This document shows positions 48,259 to 56,555 of a DNA stretch of 64,000 nt, piece after piece. Both the position numbers and the translations under genes were made by a program. Numbering within the stretch: position 1 is the first letter of the stretch; each line of letters starts with the position of its first letter. The notes below the pieces were generated by a model that saw nothing but the letters and a program-made list of their open reading frames with translations, made no database searches and was not told where the DNA came from. Origin of the DNA: Nocardia sp. CDC159 (GTDB taxonomy: Bacteria; Actinomycetota; Actinomycetes; Mycobacteriales; Mycobacteriaceae); assembly GCF_023740735.1 (NCBI RefSeq), contig NZ_JAMRXH010000002.1, positions 434,001-498,000 on the forward strand, given 5' to 3'.

Positions 48259-49737
48259 TCATCGGCATCCACAATTGCGCAGCGTGGCAGCGATGACATC
48301 CAACGCCGGGCGGCTCGCCTCGGGCGGGCGATCGTTCGACATCAGTGCGAAGGTCAGGACGCGGCCATCGCTGTCCAGCACATACCCTGCCAACGCACTC
48401 GATACCGACAGAGTTCCGGTCTTGGCCCGCACCCAGCCCGCGCCGGAGCGGGCGAACGGGGAGACGAACCGCTCGGCCAGCGAGCCGGAGCCGCCCGCGA
48501 CCGGCAGATAGTCCAGCAGCGGGGCCAGCGGGGAACCCAGGTCGGCCGATCCACCGGAGTTGACGGCCGAGGTGAGGGTCCCGCCCGCCCGATCGCCCGC
48601 ATCCGGCTGCGGCGCCGCGGCCACGGCCAGGACGCGATCTAGCAGCCGGGCCGGGATGCGGTCGTCGGTGGACAGACCGCTGTTGTCGAGCAGGGTCAGA
48701 CCGGTGGTGTCGAATCCGGCGGCGTCGAGAGCGGTCTTGGTGGCGGCGGCCGCTCCGGCGAAGGACTGCTCGGCGCCGGTCGCCGCCGCGATCTCCCGAC
48801 CGATCGTCTCGGCAAGCACGTCGTCGGAGTGAACCATCATGTCGCGCAGGCGGTCCCGCAGCGGGGCCGACTGCACCCGGGCGATCTCGGTCGCCCCGGC
48901 GGGCGCTCGGCCCGCGCGCACCCGGGCCGGGTCCAGGCCCAGTTCCGCCGCGAGCCGCCGCCCGGCGTCGAGGGCGGGAGTCGGTGTGCGCGAGGAGTAT
49001 TCGACCAGCGGATCGAGTCGGCCGCCGTCGATCATGACCGATTCGATCGGCGCCCAGGAGCCGCCCGCGATATCGATCGGGTCCCAGCCCGCCGGCCAGG
49101 TCGGTCCCGGGTAGAGGGAGGTGTCGACGAGGATCGTGTCGATCCCGTGGCTCGCCGCGCGCACCTGCGCCGAGAGATCGGACAGCCGCGGGCCGTTCGG
49201 GTAGTAGCCCTTGCCGTCGGGCTGGGCGGTCAGGGTCGGATCGCCGCCGCCGACCAGGACCAGCTCGTTCGGATTCGCCCCGGTGACAACGCGAGTGGTG
49301 ACCCGGCGGTCCGGCGGCAGCACCAGCAGCGCGGCGGCCGCGGTGAGCACCTTGGCCGTCGAGGCGGGGATCACCGGCTTGTCCGGATCGTCGCTCCACA
49401 GCACCTCGCCGGTCTCGGCATCGGTCACCGATCCGGAGAACGCGCCCAGATCCGGATTCGACACCACCGGCGCCAGCGCCGCCGCGAGCCCCTGACGGCT
49501 CGGCTCGGGGGCGTTCGGCGGGGCCGGGACGACCTGTGCGGCCGGCTCGATCGACGCGGGTGGCGCGGCGATCCGCAGGCCGCCGTGCCGGAATTCCTCG
49601 GTCCACGGTTTCACCGTGACCAAGACCACCGCGGCGGCGGCCAGCACCACGACCAGTCCGGCGCCCACCCCTATCCAGATGTGGCGACGCCGCCGTGCGG
49701 CCGGTTCACCGATGTTCCTGCTGCTTCGCCCAAGCAC
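48259..49737 (-). CDS. D-alanyl-D-alanine carboxypeptidase/endopeptidase (PBP4 type)
   Basis: 492 residues, corresponding to Rv3627c. N-terminal anchor IWIGVGAGLVVVLAAAAVVL leads into a PBP4-type serine peptidase. The SxxK motif is VIPASTAKVLT and the KTG motif is VRAKTGTLSVSSA. The SxN motif of the class reads Ser-Asp-Asp (HSDDVLAETIGREIA), where PBP4 has Ser-Asp-Asn. It trims or cleaves peptidoglycan peptides outside the membrane. The GTG start is uncertain; in-frame GTGs at 49785 and 49800 are alternatives. It diverges from ppa. Confidence 0.9.
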   Translation of the reverse strand: MLGRSSRNIGEPAARRRRHIWIGVGAGLVVVLAAAAVVLVTVKPWTEEFRHGGLRIAAPPASIEPAAQVVPAPPNAPEPSRQGLAAALAPVVSNPDLGAFSGSVTDAETGEVLWSDDPDKPVIPASTAKVLTAAAALLVLPPDRRVTTRVVTGANPNELVLVGGGDPTLTAQPDGKGYYPNGPRLSDLSAQVRAASHGIDTILVDTSLYPGPTWPAGWDPIDIAGGSWAPIESVMIDGGRLDPLVEYSSRTPTPALDAGRRLAAELGLDPARVRAGRAPAGATEIARVQSAPLRDRLRDMMVHSDDVLAETIGREIAAATGAEQSFAGAAAATKTALDAAGFDTTGLTLLDNSGLSTDDRIPARLLDRVLAVAAAPQPDAGDRAGGTLTSAVNSGGSADLGSPLAPLLDYLPVAGGSGSLAERFVSPFARSGAGWVRAKTGTLSVSSALAGYVLDSDGRVLTFALMSNDRPPEASRPALDVIAATLRNCGCR

Positions 49738-49878
49738 CTGACCGTTGTCTCCCTGATCACCGTGTGACGTCCCTGCCGCACCCACGCGCCCGCCGACCAC
49801 ACTATCCTCACCTGGCCGGCGTTCCCCCGAACGAGATGGCGAGTCGGCAGCCGCAACCGCACCAAAGAAGGAGATGAC

Positions 49879-50370
49879 GTGGAGTTCGACGTCACCATCG
49901 AAATCCCCAAGGGTCAGCGCAACAAGTACGAGGTCGACCACGAGACCGGCCGGGTGCGGCTGGATCGCTACCTCTACACCCCGATGGTCTACCCCGCCGA
50001 CTACGGCTACATCGAGAACAGCCTCGGCTCCGACGGCGACCCGCTGGATTGCCTGGTGCTGCTGCCGGAATCGGTCTACCCGGGTGTGATCGTCGAGGCC
50101 CGCCCGGTGGGCGTGCTGCTGATGAGCGACGAGGCGGGCGGCGACGAGAAGATCGTGGCGGTGCCCGCGGGCGACAAGCGCTGGAACCACATCCAGGACG
50201 TCTCCGATATCGGCGAATTCGACCGCAAGGCGATCGAGCACTTCTTCGAGCACTACAAGGATCTGGAGCCCGGCAAGTGGGTCAAGGTCGAGGGCTGGGA
50301 CGGCAAGACCAAGGCCGAGGCGCTGGTCACCGAGGCCTTCGAACGCCTGAAGGAGCAGGGCGGCCACTGA
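49879..50370 (+). CDS. ppa: Inorganic pyrophosphatase
   Basis: 163 residues, family I soluble pyrophosphatase. Metal-site Asp residues are in [12 protein letters not shown] and the Lys/Tyr residues are in [12 protein letters not shown] and [15 protein letters not shown]. It drives biosynthesis by removing pyrophosphate in the cytosol. GTG start with AAGGAG 6 nt upstream. The ppa-dac divergence is as in mycobacteria. A strong hairpin follows its stop. Confidence 0.98.
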   Translation: MEFDVTIEIPKGQRNKYEVDHETGRVRLDRYLYTPMVYPADYGYIENSLGSDGDPLDCLVLLPESVYPGVIVEARPVGVLLMSDEAGGDEKIVAVPAGDKRWNHIQDVSDIGEFDRKAIEHFFEHYKDLEPGKWVKVEGWDGKTKAEALVTEAFERLKEQGGH

Positions 50371-50381
50371 GCGCCGTCGAA

Positions 50382-50422
50382 CGCTCGGCGGGAGATCCGG
50401 GTCGCGGAGCTCCCACCGAGCG
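50382..50422 (+). terminator. ppa terminator hairpin
   Basis: CGCTCGG and CCGAGCG with inner GGGAG/CTCCC form a 12-bp stem with one mismatch and a 15-nt loop, 12 bp after the ppa stop. There is no T-run. Confidence 0.65.
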
Positions 50423-50657
50423 CTCGGGTCGACGCGACCGATACTCGTACCGCCACCGCCGACCCCTCCGAACGACGCTGGCCACGCGGCCGGCCACCGA
50501 AACCCGACCGCCCGAATGTTCTTGTAACACGGCCGAATTCCGCCATCCACGCTAATCCCGCTCCACCGGATCGCGCATCCCGCCGGAATCGGCATCCGCG
50601 CAGGTCGACGCGGAAGATGAGGCGGAAATGACGGAAAAATGACCTTCCGGTCGTCCC

Positions 50658-50804
50658 GGCACGCTCTCTTCCTGCCGGGGCACGCTCTCTCCCCACCCCG
50701 GCACGCTCTCTCCCTACCCCGGCACGCTCTCTCCCTACCCCGGCACGCTCTCTCCCTACCCCGGCACGCTGTCTTCCTGCCCCGGCACGCTTTTCGCCGG
50801 GGCG
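50658..50804. repeat. 21-bp tandem repeat at the SARP gene 3' end
   Basis: GGCACGCT begins at 50658, 50679, 50700, 50721, 50742, 50763 and 50784, exactly 21 bp apart, seven times. In the SARP frame each unit reads Ser-Val-Pro-Gly then Gln-Glu-Asp or stop-Gly-Glu. The last coding copies end the protein and the stop-bearing copies lie beyond it. The rest of the gene-free stretch 50423-50657 holds nothing recognised. Confidence 0.93.
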
Positions 50805-53215
50805 GCCAGCACCGCGTCGAGATGCTCACGCAGCATCTCCACCACCGGCCCCCGGTCGTCGGCGTCCAGGGCGGCGCGCAGCAGTTCCTCCAGGGCGCGG
50901 ATATGTTCCCGGGCGTTCGGCCCGTATTCGATCAATTCGGCCATGGCACAGGCCAGATCGGCGCTCAGCGCCAGCGCGACGCCGCCGAGCCGGGCGGCCT
51001 GGCGCAGCAGGGCGATCAGGTTGCGGCGTTCGGTATCGAGCCAGCGCTGGGCGTCGGCGCCGTCGCGGAACGAAAGGCCCGGCACCGCGGTGGGTTTCAG
51101 ATGGTCCGGCAGGCGGGTGCCCGGCTTGCACGTGAGCACAACGTTCTTCATCGTGGCGAGGTAGAACTCCAGCAGGCGGGCGAGTGCGTCGCGGTCGTCG
51201 GCCGGGGCCGCCTCGCGGGCGAACAGGCGCAGCAGGTCGTGACAGCGGTAGCGGCCGATGGCGGTGGCGTCGAGCAGGCTGAGATCGACCAGTGCCTCGC
51301 ACAGCAATTCGGCCTCGGCGTGGCCGGATTCGAGCATCGCCGCGATGCCCGCCAGCGGCAGATCCGCCACCTCGGCGACCGCCAGCAGCCGGAATGCCTC
51401 GGCCTGCCGGGGCTCGAGCTGGTCGTAGCCGAGGCGGAAGACCGCCGCCACGGTCAGCTCGCCGGTGCGCAGCAGCCCCAGCCGCTGCCGCTCGTCGGCC
51501 AGCCGCTCCGCGATCGCCGCGATGCTCCAGCGCGGCCGCGACGCCAGCCGCGAACCGACGATCCGCACCGCCAGCGGCAACCGCCCGCACGCCTGCACCA
51601 CCGCCGCCGCGGCTTCCGGTTCGGCCGCGACCCGCTCCGCGCCGATGACGCGGGTCAGCAGCGTCAGCGCCTCCCCGGAATCCATCTCGTTCAGCCGCAC
51701 CGCGAGCACGCCCGCCAGCCGCGGCAGCGCGGCCCGGCTGCTGATCAGCACCGCCGATCCGGGCGTCGCCGGAATCAACGGCAGCACCTGCTCCTCGTCG
51801 CGGGCGTTGTCCAGCACCACGAGCACCCGCCGCCCGTCCAGGCGGGCCCGGAACTGCGCGGCCCGCTGCCCCGCGCTCGGCGCGATCTCCCCCTCCGGCA
51901 CCCCGAGCGCGCGCAGAAAACCCCCGAGCACATCCCCCGCACTCCCACCCGTCCGCTCGACCCCATGCAAATCCACATGCAACTGCCCGTCGGGAAACCA
52001 ATGCCGCACCCGATGCGCCACATGCACCGCCAACGTGCTCTTCCCCACCCCACCCATCCCCGTGATCGCACACACCGGCACCCCCACCCCCACCTCCCCC
52101 AACCGCTCCACCAGCCGCCGCACGAACTCCCCCCGCCCCGTGAAATCCGCGATATCGGCAGGCAATTGCCCCGGCGGCAACACCACCCCCACCCGCCCCC
52201 GTGGCACAAGCTCCGCCGCCCACCCCGCCAGTCCCCCTGTCCCCGAACCCCTTTCCCCACCCAACTCACCCGCGCCACCACGTTCGCCGACACGCGAACC
52301 CCTGCGAGCCGCCCCCGCGCCCTCGACACCGAACCCCCCGCCCGCGGCAACCCCGAAACCCACCGCCTCGGCACGCCCCAAACCCAACTCCCCAGCACAC
52401 CCCAAACCCAACTCCCCGGCGCGCCCCAAACCCATCTCCCCGGCACGCTTTTCGCCGGGGACATCGACCCCCAACTCCCCCCGAAGAATCAGCCCATGCA
52501 ACTCCGTCAACCGCTCCCCCGGCTCGATTCCCAAGCGATCCACCAGGATTCGCCGAGCCCGGCCGAACTCCTCCAATGCCTCGGCCTGTCGTCCCGCGTG
52601 ATGGAGGGCAACCATGAGCAACTCGCGAGAACGCTCGCGCAGCGGATGCTCGGCTACCAGCGGACGTAGTTCGGCGATCACCTCCCCGGGGCGGCCCAGC
52701 CGCAGATCGGCCGCGAGACGCTGTTCCAGCAGGCTCAGGCGCAGCTCCGAGAGCTGGGCGCGCATCCGCTCGGCATGGGGGCCGGGCAGGCCCGCCAGCG
52801 GCGTGCCCTCCCACAGCGCCAGGGCGGAACGTAAACGCTCCCGGGCCGATTCCAGATCGACGGCCCGCTCCGCCTCGGCCGCATAGCGTTCCACCACCTC
52901 GACATCCACCGAACCGGGCGGCACCCGCAGCGCATAACCGCCGGCGAAGCCGACCAGCACCACCGCGGGCGTCCCCGCCGCCCGCTCGGGTTCCAGCACG
53001 CGCCGCAATTGCAGGACGTGATTGCGAATGGCGCCGACCGCGCTGGCGGTGGCCCGCTCACCCCACACATCGGCGATCAGCTCCGGCACCGTGGCCGAGC
53101 GACCGCGGCGCAACAGAAGCGCGGCGAGCACGGCCCGGCGCTGCTTCGGGCCGAGCTCGAGCGCTTGTTCACCGTGCCACGCACGAACCTGTCCGAGCAC
53201 GGCAAACTTCAGCAT
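50756..53215 (-). CDS. SARP/AfsR-type transcriptional regulator with NB-ARC ATPase
   Basis: 819 residues. The OmpR-type winged HTH (1-95, LGPKQRRAVLAALLLRRGR) and BTAD domain (about 98-245) are followed by a Gly-rich linker with octapeptide repeats (Gly-Glu-Leu-Gly-Leu-Gly-Arg-Ala) and an NB-ARC ATPase with Walker A CAITGMGGVGKSTLAVH and Walker B RRVLVVLDNA. A helical C-terminus is present but no TPR repeats are obvious. Such regulators switch on secondary metabolism clusters, but none is seen here. AAGGA lies 5 nt before the ATG. The 3' end lies in a 21-bp tandem repeat. Confidence 0.93.
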   Translation of the reverse strand: MLKFAVLGQVRAWHGEQALELGPKQRRAVLAALLLRRGRSATVPELIADVWGERATASAVGAIRNHVLQLRRVLEPERAAGTPAVVLVGFAGGYALRVPPGSVDVEVVERYAAEAERAVDLESARERLRSALALWEGTPLAGLPGPHAERMRAQLSELRLSLLEQRLAADLRLGRPGEVIAELRPLVAEHPLRERSRELLMVALHHAGRQAEALEEFGRARRILVDRLGIEPGERLTELHGLILRGELGVDVPGEKRAGEMGLGRAGELGLGCAGELGLGRAEAVGFGVAAGGGFGVEGAGAARRGSRVGERGGAGELGGERGSGTGGLAGWAAELVPRGRVGVVLPPGQLPADIADFTGRGEFVRRLVERLGEVGVGVPVCAITGMGGVGKSTLAVHVAHRVRHWFPDGQLHVDLHGVERTGGSAGDVLGGFLRALGVPEGEIAPSAGQRAAQFRARLDGRRVLVVLDNARDEEQVLPLIPATPGSAVLISSRAALPRLAGVLAVRLNEMDSGEALTLLTRVIGAERVAAEPEAAAAVVQACGRLPLAVRIVGSRLASRPRWSIAAIAERLADERQRLGLLRTGELTVAAVFRLGYDQLEPRQAEAFRLLAVAEVADLPLAGIAAMLESGHAEAELLCEALVDLSLLDATAIGRYRCHDLLRLFAREAAPADDRDALARLLEFYLATMKNVVLTCKPGTRLPDHLKPTAVPGLSFRDGADAQRWLDTERRNLIALLRQAARLGGVALALSADLACAMAELIEYGPNAREHIRALEELLRAALDADDRGPVVEMLREHLDAVLAAPAKSVPGQEDSVPG
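50780..50802. repeat. 23-bp hairpin element, copy 1
   Basis: CCCCGGC and GCCGGGG are 7-bp arms around a 9-nt loop (ACGCTTTTC). The same 23 bp recur at 52438-52460 in another reading frame of the same gene. Confidence 0.85.
52438..52460. repeat. 23-bp hairpin element, copy 2
   Basis: Identical to the 23 bp at 50780-50802. Here it lies in the SARP linker and is read in a different codon frame, so shared protein function does not explain the identity. Confidence 0.85.
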
Positions 53216-53301
53216 CTATCCTTGTCCGAAACGCGAAGATTCTGGTCCGAAGACGCTAACCGATGCGCCGGACCTTCACATACCGGACGGTCGTGTTAGG
53301 A

Positions 53302-54123
53302 CTATTGCCCCTTGAACTCCGGCGCCCGCTTCTCGAACACCGCCTGAATCGCCTCGGTCAGATCCTCCGAGGGCAGGAAGGCCGCATTCCACGTCGAGAC
53401 GTACCGCAGCCCGTCCGCGATCCGACCGGCCTTGGGCTGATCCAGCACGTCCTTGACGCCCTGCACCACCAGCGGCGGATTGGCCGCGATATCGCGGGCC
53501 AACGCGTCCGCCGCGGCCAGCACCGCCTCCTGATCGTCGTACACGTCGTTGACCAGACCGATCTTCTCCGCCCGCGCGGCATCGATGTCCTTGCCGGTAT
53601 AGGCCAGCTCGCGCAGATGCCCCTCGCCGATGATGCCCGGCAGCCGGTGCAGCGATCCGATATCGGCCACGATCGCCACCTTCGCCTCACGCAAGCTGAA
53701 CTTGGCATCCGCGCTGGCCAAGCGGATGTCGGCGGCCGCGATCAGGTCCAGGCCGCCCCCGATGCACCAGCCCGAAACCGCCGCGATCACCGGCTTGCGG
53801 CAGTCGGCGACCGCGGTCACCGCCGCCTGCATGCGCCGGATCTCGTCCAGGAAGCCGGTCCGCGGCCCGGCCAGTGCCTTGTCGGCCAGCAGCGGCCCGA
53901 ACAGCGGGCTCATCGCGGGCAGGTCCAGCCCGAAGGAGAAATGTTTGCCCGCACCGGTCAGCACGACCGCGCGCACCTCGGGATCGGCGTCCAGCTCGCC
54001 GAAGATCAGCGGCAACTCACGCCAGAAATCCGGGCCCATGGCATTGCCCTTGCCGGGGCCGGTCAGCGTAACCCTGGCGACGTGGTCGCCGCTTTCGACT
54101 GTGAAAGCCTTCCATTCGGTCAT
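53302..54123 (-). CDS. Enoyl-CoA hydratase/isomerase (dienoyl-CoA isomerase-like)
   Basis: 273 residues, crotonase fold. Oxyanion-hole segments GAGKHFSFGLDLPAM and GWCIGGGLDLIAAAD are present. The later REAKVAIVADIGSLHRLP holds a Glu and an Asp matching the two acids of delta3,5-delta2,4-dienoyl-CoA isomerases. Isomerase is more likely than hydratase, but substrate is not shown. TACGCT lies 6 nt before the ATG, so it may be leaderless. It stands alone. Confidence 0.92.
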   Translation of the reverse strand: MTEWKAFTVESGDHVARVTLTGPGKGNAMGPDFWRELPLIFGELDADPEVRAVVLTGAGKHFSFGLDLPAMSPLFGPLLADKALAGPRTGFLDEIRRMQAAVTAVADCRKPVIAAVSGWCIGGGLDLIAAADIRLASADAKFSLREAKVAIVADIGSLHRLPGIIGEGHLRELAYTGKDIDAARAEKIGLVNDVYDDQEAVLAAADALARDIAANPPLVVQGVKDVLDQPKAGRIADGLRYVSTWNAAFLPSEDLTEAIQAVFEKRAPEFKGQ

Positions 54124-54269
54124 TCGCCCAGCGTAGCGATACCGTCAGGAAACCCGGTCGGCCGTGTAAACGCTGCGCTAAATATCCAGCCCAGCCCGCT
54201 TTTCGCGACGAAACGGACGGATCATTCAAGGGTCAGCCATCCTGCCGCGACCGGTTCCGGAGGCCACCC

Positions 54270-54590
54270 ATGTTGATGCACCAGGGCCTGGGCCTGGATC
54301 GTTTCAATTCGCTGCCCCGCGGCCGCGCCGTACACGCGCTCTACGAATGCTGCTGCGCGGTGACCTGGGCGGAGAAGATCGCCGACGGCCGCCCCTATCC
54401 CACCCGCGAGGCGCTGTTCGCCGCCGTCGACGCGGAGCTGCGGGCGCTGTCCCCGGCCGATCTGGAGCGGGTTTTCGATTCGTTTGTGCACGACCATGTT
54501 TCGGCCCGGACGGTGCCGGAACTGGCCCGCGTCATGCACGATCACATCGATCGGATGCTCGGCCCGGCCGAGGGCTACCCCGAATACTGA
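54270..54590 (+). CDS. Truncated OHCU decarboxylase-like protein
   Basis: 106 residues. The first 65 resemble the N-terminal half of 2-oxo-4-hydroxy-4-carboxy-5-ureidoimidazoline decarboxylase (GLDRFNSLPRGRAVHALYEC and ADGRPYPTREAL). The usual protein is about 165 residues with a His-Pro-x-Ile-Gly active-site stretch that is absent here. The rest is a helical tail of unrelated sequence. No urate genes are near. It may be a decayed or repurposed domain. No clear ribosome binding site was identified. Confidence 0.62.
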   Translation: MLMHQGLGLDRFNSLPRGRAVHALYECCCAVTWAEKIADGRPYPTREALFAAVDAELRALSPADLERVFDSFVHDHVSARTVPELARVMHDHIDRMLGPAEGYPEY

Positions 54591-54620
54591 ATTCGCCCGA
54601 CAGTAGCCCGAATTCGCCTC

Positions 54621-54626
54621 TACCCT
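54621..54626 (+). promoter_or_regulatory. Leaderless -10 of the YbaK gene
   Basis: TACCCT ends exactly 7 nt before the ATG. Confidence 0.55.
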
Positions 54627-54633
54627 GGGTGGC

Positions 54634-55107
54634 ATGCGCAGGTCGTTGCCCCCGGTCGCGTCCCGGGTCTCGGACACGCTCATCGCGCGCGGACACCACG
54701 GCGTGATCGTCACCCAGGCCGAGCCCACCCACACCGCCGAACAGGCCGCGCAGGCCCTGGGCGTCGAGGTCGGTGCGATCACCAAATCGCTGGTGTTCCT
54801 GCTCGACGACGATCCGGTGCTGCTGCTGGTCTCCGGCGCCCATCAGGTCGATGTCGAACGCACCGGCGAGCGGCTCGAGGGCACGCTGACCCGGGCGCCC
54901 GCGGCGCTGGTGCGCGAGGTCACCGGACAGCCGATCGGCGGCGTCGCCCCGGTCGGACATCCCGCCAATCTGCCCACCTACGTGGACAACGCGCTGTCAC
55001 GGCATCGCGAGCTCTGGGCCGCCGCTGGACACCCGAACACCGTATTCCGCACCTCGTTCACCGAGCTGGTCCGCATCACCGCGGGCCTGGCGATCGATGT
55101 GGATTGA
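54634..55107 (+). CDS. YbaK/EbsC-type aminoacyl-tRNA deacylase
   Basis: 157 residues. EAAQALGV-type helix (HTAEQAAQALGVEVGAITKS) and the catalytic-site Lys region ITKSLVFLLDDDPVL, with GHPANLPTYVDNAL, are typical of the family. Members clear misacylated tRNA, such as Cys-tRNA-Pro, in the cytosol; the exact specificity is not readable. It appears leaderless. The next gene starts 45 bp downstream, and each has its own promoter-like hexamer. Confidence 0.92.
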   Translation: MRRSLPPVASRVSDTLIARGHHGVIVTQAEPTHTAEQAAQALGVEVGAITKSLVFLLDDDPVLLLVSGAHQVDVERTGERLEGTLTRAPAALVREVTGQPIGGVAPVGHPANLPTYVDNALSRHRELWAAAGHPNTVFRTSFTELVRITAGLAIDVD

Positions 55108-55152
55108 GCACGGCTCGGAATATCGCCGGAGTGGGCGACGTAGGTTAGGGGT

Positions 55153-55683
55153 GTGAGCGAGCGAATCCGCGTGCCCGACGATCTCAGCGGCATCACCGCG
55201 TCGCAGTACCGCGCGGCCATGCGGCACTATCCGGCCGGGGTGACGATCGTCACGCTCAGCTCGGCCGGTCGGCCGGTCGGCTTCACCGCCACCTCGTTCG
55301 CTTCGCTGTCGCTGGAACCCCCGCTCATCTCGTTCAACATCGCGCACACCTCCTCCAGCATCGACGCCATGCTCGGCGCGGACTCGCTGGTCGTGCACTT
55401 CCTCGGCGAGCATCAACAGCATCTGGCCCAACGGTTTTCGCGCGCCGCCGAGGAGCGCTTCGCCGACCGCTCGCTGTGGACCACGCTCGACACCGGCGAG
55501 CCGGTGCTGCACGGCACGCCGATCTGGGTTCGTGCGACCGTGCACCAGCTGATCCCGATCGGCGACCACACCCTGGTCGTGGGTCTGGTCACCCGGGTGT
55601 ACGACAACACCGACGACCAGCCGATCGCCGCGCCGCTGCTGTACTACAACGGCACCTATCACCGGCCCACCGGCCTGGACTGA
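55153..55683 (+). CDS. Flavin reductase-like FMN-binding protein
   Basis: 176 residues of the flavin reductase split-barrel fold. The segments [39 protein letters not shown] and [15 protein letters not shown] match the family, which binds FMN and supplies reduced flavin to two-component monooxygenases. No partner monooxygenase is nearby. GTG start; TAGGTT ends 6 nt before it, suggesting a leaderless mRNA. It ends one base short of the lysE-like stop. Confidence 0.93.
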   Translation: MSERIRVPDDLSGITASQYRAAMRHYPAGVTIVTLSSAGRPVGFTATSFASLSLEPPLISFNIAHTSSSIDAMLGADSLVVHFLGEHQQHLAQRFSRAAEERFADRSLWTTLDTGEPVLHGTPIWVRATVHQLIPIGDHTLVVGLVTRVYDNTDDQPIAAPLLYYNGTYHRPTGLD

Positions 55684-55684
55684 C

Positions 55685-56311
55685 TCAGGCCGCCGAGGCG
55701 ACCGTCCCGATCCCCAGCGCCGCCAGGATGCCCGCGCTGAGCTGCTCGAGCCGATCGCGCACCCGCTGTCGGCGCAGCAACGCGGCCATATGCGAGGCGG
55801 CCATCGCCAGCAACACCATTTCGATTGCGGCCACCACGGATTCGATCGCGCCGAGGGCCAGGGTATTGGCGAAGTTCGCCTCGACGAGGAACTGCGGCAG
55901 CACCGCCAGATAGAACAATCCGACCTTCGGATTCAACAGCGTGGACAGCAATCCGGCGGTGAACGCCGACCGCAGCGTTACCGATCGCCGCGGCGCCCGT
56001 AGCTCCGCGGCGGCCGCCGCCCGATCCCGCCGCTGTTCGAGCAGCGTGCGAATCGCCAAGTATACCAGGTAGATTCCCCCGATCACCTTGATCACCCGAT
56101 AGGCCGTCGCCGACTGCTCGAGCAGCGCCGCCACCCCCGCCGCGACCACGATCGCCCATCCGATCCCACCCACCGCCGACCCGACAGCCGACGCGATCGC
56201 CGGTCTTCGCCCCACGATCGAATACCGCAATACGAGAAACGAATCGGGCCCCGGCGTGAGCGACAACAGCACACACAACCCGATGAAACCGAGCAGCAGC
56301 GACAGGCTCAT
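55685..56311 (-). CDS. LysE-family amino-acid exporter
   Basis: 208 residues, about six helices. The family opening LLSLTPGPDSFLVLRYSIVG and the middle VKVIGGIYLVYLAIRTLL-like stretch are present; LLNPKVGLFYLAVLPQFL is the second family motif. Such proteins export amino acids (Lys, Arg, Thr, homoserine or cysteine metabolites). The neighbouring SAM riboswitch faces the other way, so the two are not in one transcript. Confidence 0.92.
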   Translation of the reverse strand: MSLSLLLGFIGLCVLLSLTPGPDSFLVLRYSIVGRRPAIASAVGSAVGGIGWAIVVAAGVAALLEQSATAYRVIKVIGGIYLVYLAIRTLLEQRRDRAAAAAELRAPRRSVTLRSAFTAGLLSTLLNPKVGLFYLAVLPQFLVEANFANTLALGAIESVVAAIEMVLLAMAASHMAALLRRQRVRDRLEQLSAGILAALGIGTVASAA

Positions 56312-56357
56312 CGCCCTATGAAAGCCCGGCTCCCACCCACGAGCAACGGGTTATCAC

Positions 56358-56387
56358 TTGACAAGATCAGCCCATTTCTGCCAATCT
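56358..56387 (+). promoter_or_regulatory. Promoter of the SAM-IV riboswitch transcript
   Basis: TTGACA (56358-56363) and CAATCT (56382-56387) are 18 bp apart. The predicted start is at the riboswitch 5' edge. Confidence 0.5.
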
Positions 56388-56393
56388 CTGGCT

Positions 56394-56510
56394 CAGGTCA
56401 TGAGTGCCAGCGTCAAGCCCCGGCTTGCTGGCCGGCAACCCTCCTCCGCGGTGGGGTGCTCCGGGTGACGACCGGGCCGCAGCCCGACCGGGCGCGGCAA
56501 GCGCGGACTC
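56394..56510 (+). ncRNA. SAM-IV riboswitch
   Basis: The segment beginning GGTCATGAGTGCCAGCGTCA, through GGCCGGCAACCCTCC, GCGGTGGGGTGCTCC and GGGTGACGACC, carries the conserved SAM-IV core known from actinobacteria, with the P1 helix closed by GGTC/GACC and a downstream GC-rich hairpin. It binds S-adenosylmethionine and lowers expression of sulfur genes. Downstream GGACTCCG/CGGAGTCC (56505-56533) and a short stem GGGA-TTG-TCCC around the Shine-Dalgarno give a possible expression platform. Identification is by motif recognition, not covariance search. Confidence 0.86.
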
Positions 56511-56555
56511 CGATCACCGATCCTCCGGAGTCCCTGAGCCGAAGGGATTGTCCCG

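Noticed and set aside
50658-50804. CRISPR array
   Set aside because: Units are contiguous 21-mers without unique spacers, and no cas genes are nearby.
48259-50829. 856-codon frame upstream-extended from the PBP4 gene
   Set aside because: The first part is antisense to ppa; the real N-terminus is the membrane anchor near 49700.
50756-53215. Secondary metabolite cluster around the SARP regulator
   Set aside because: No biosynthetic genes lie on either side in the window.
54124-54269. Mobile element or prophage remnants
   Set aside because: No transposase, integrase, direct repeats or phage genes were seen anywhere in the window.
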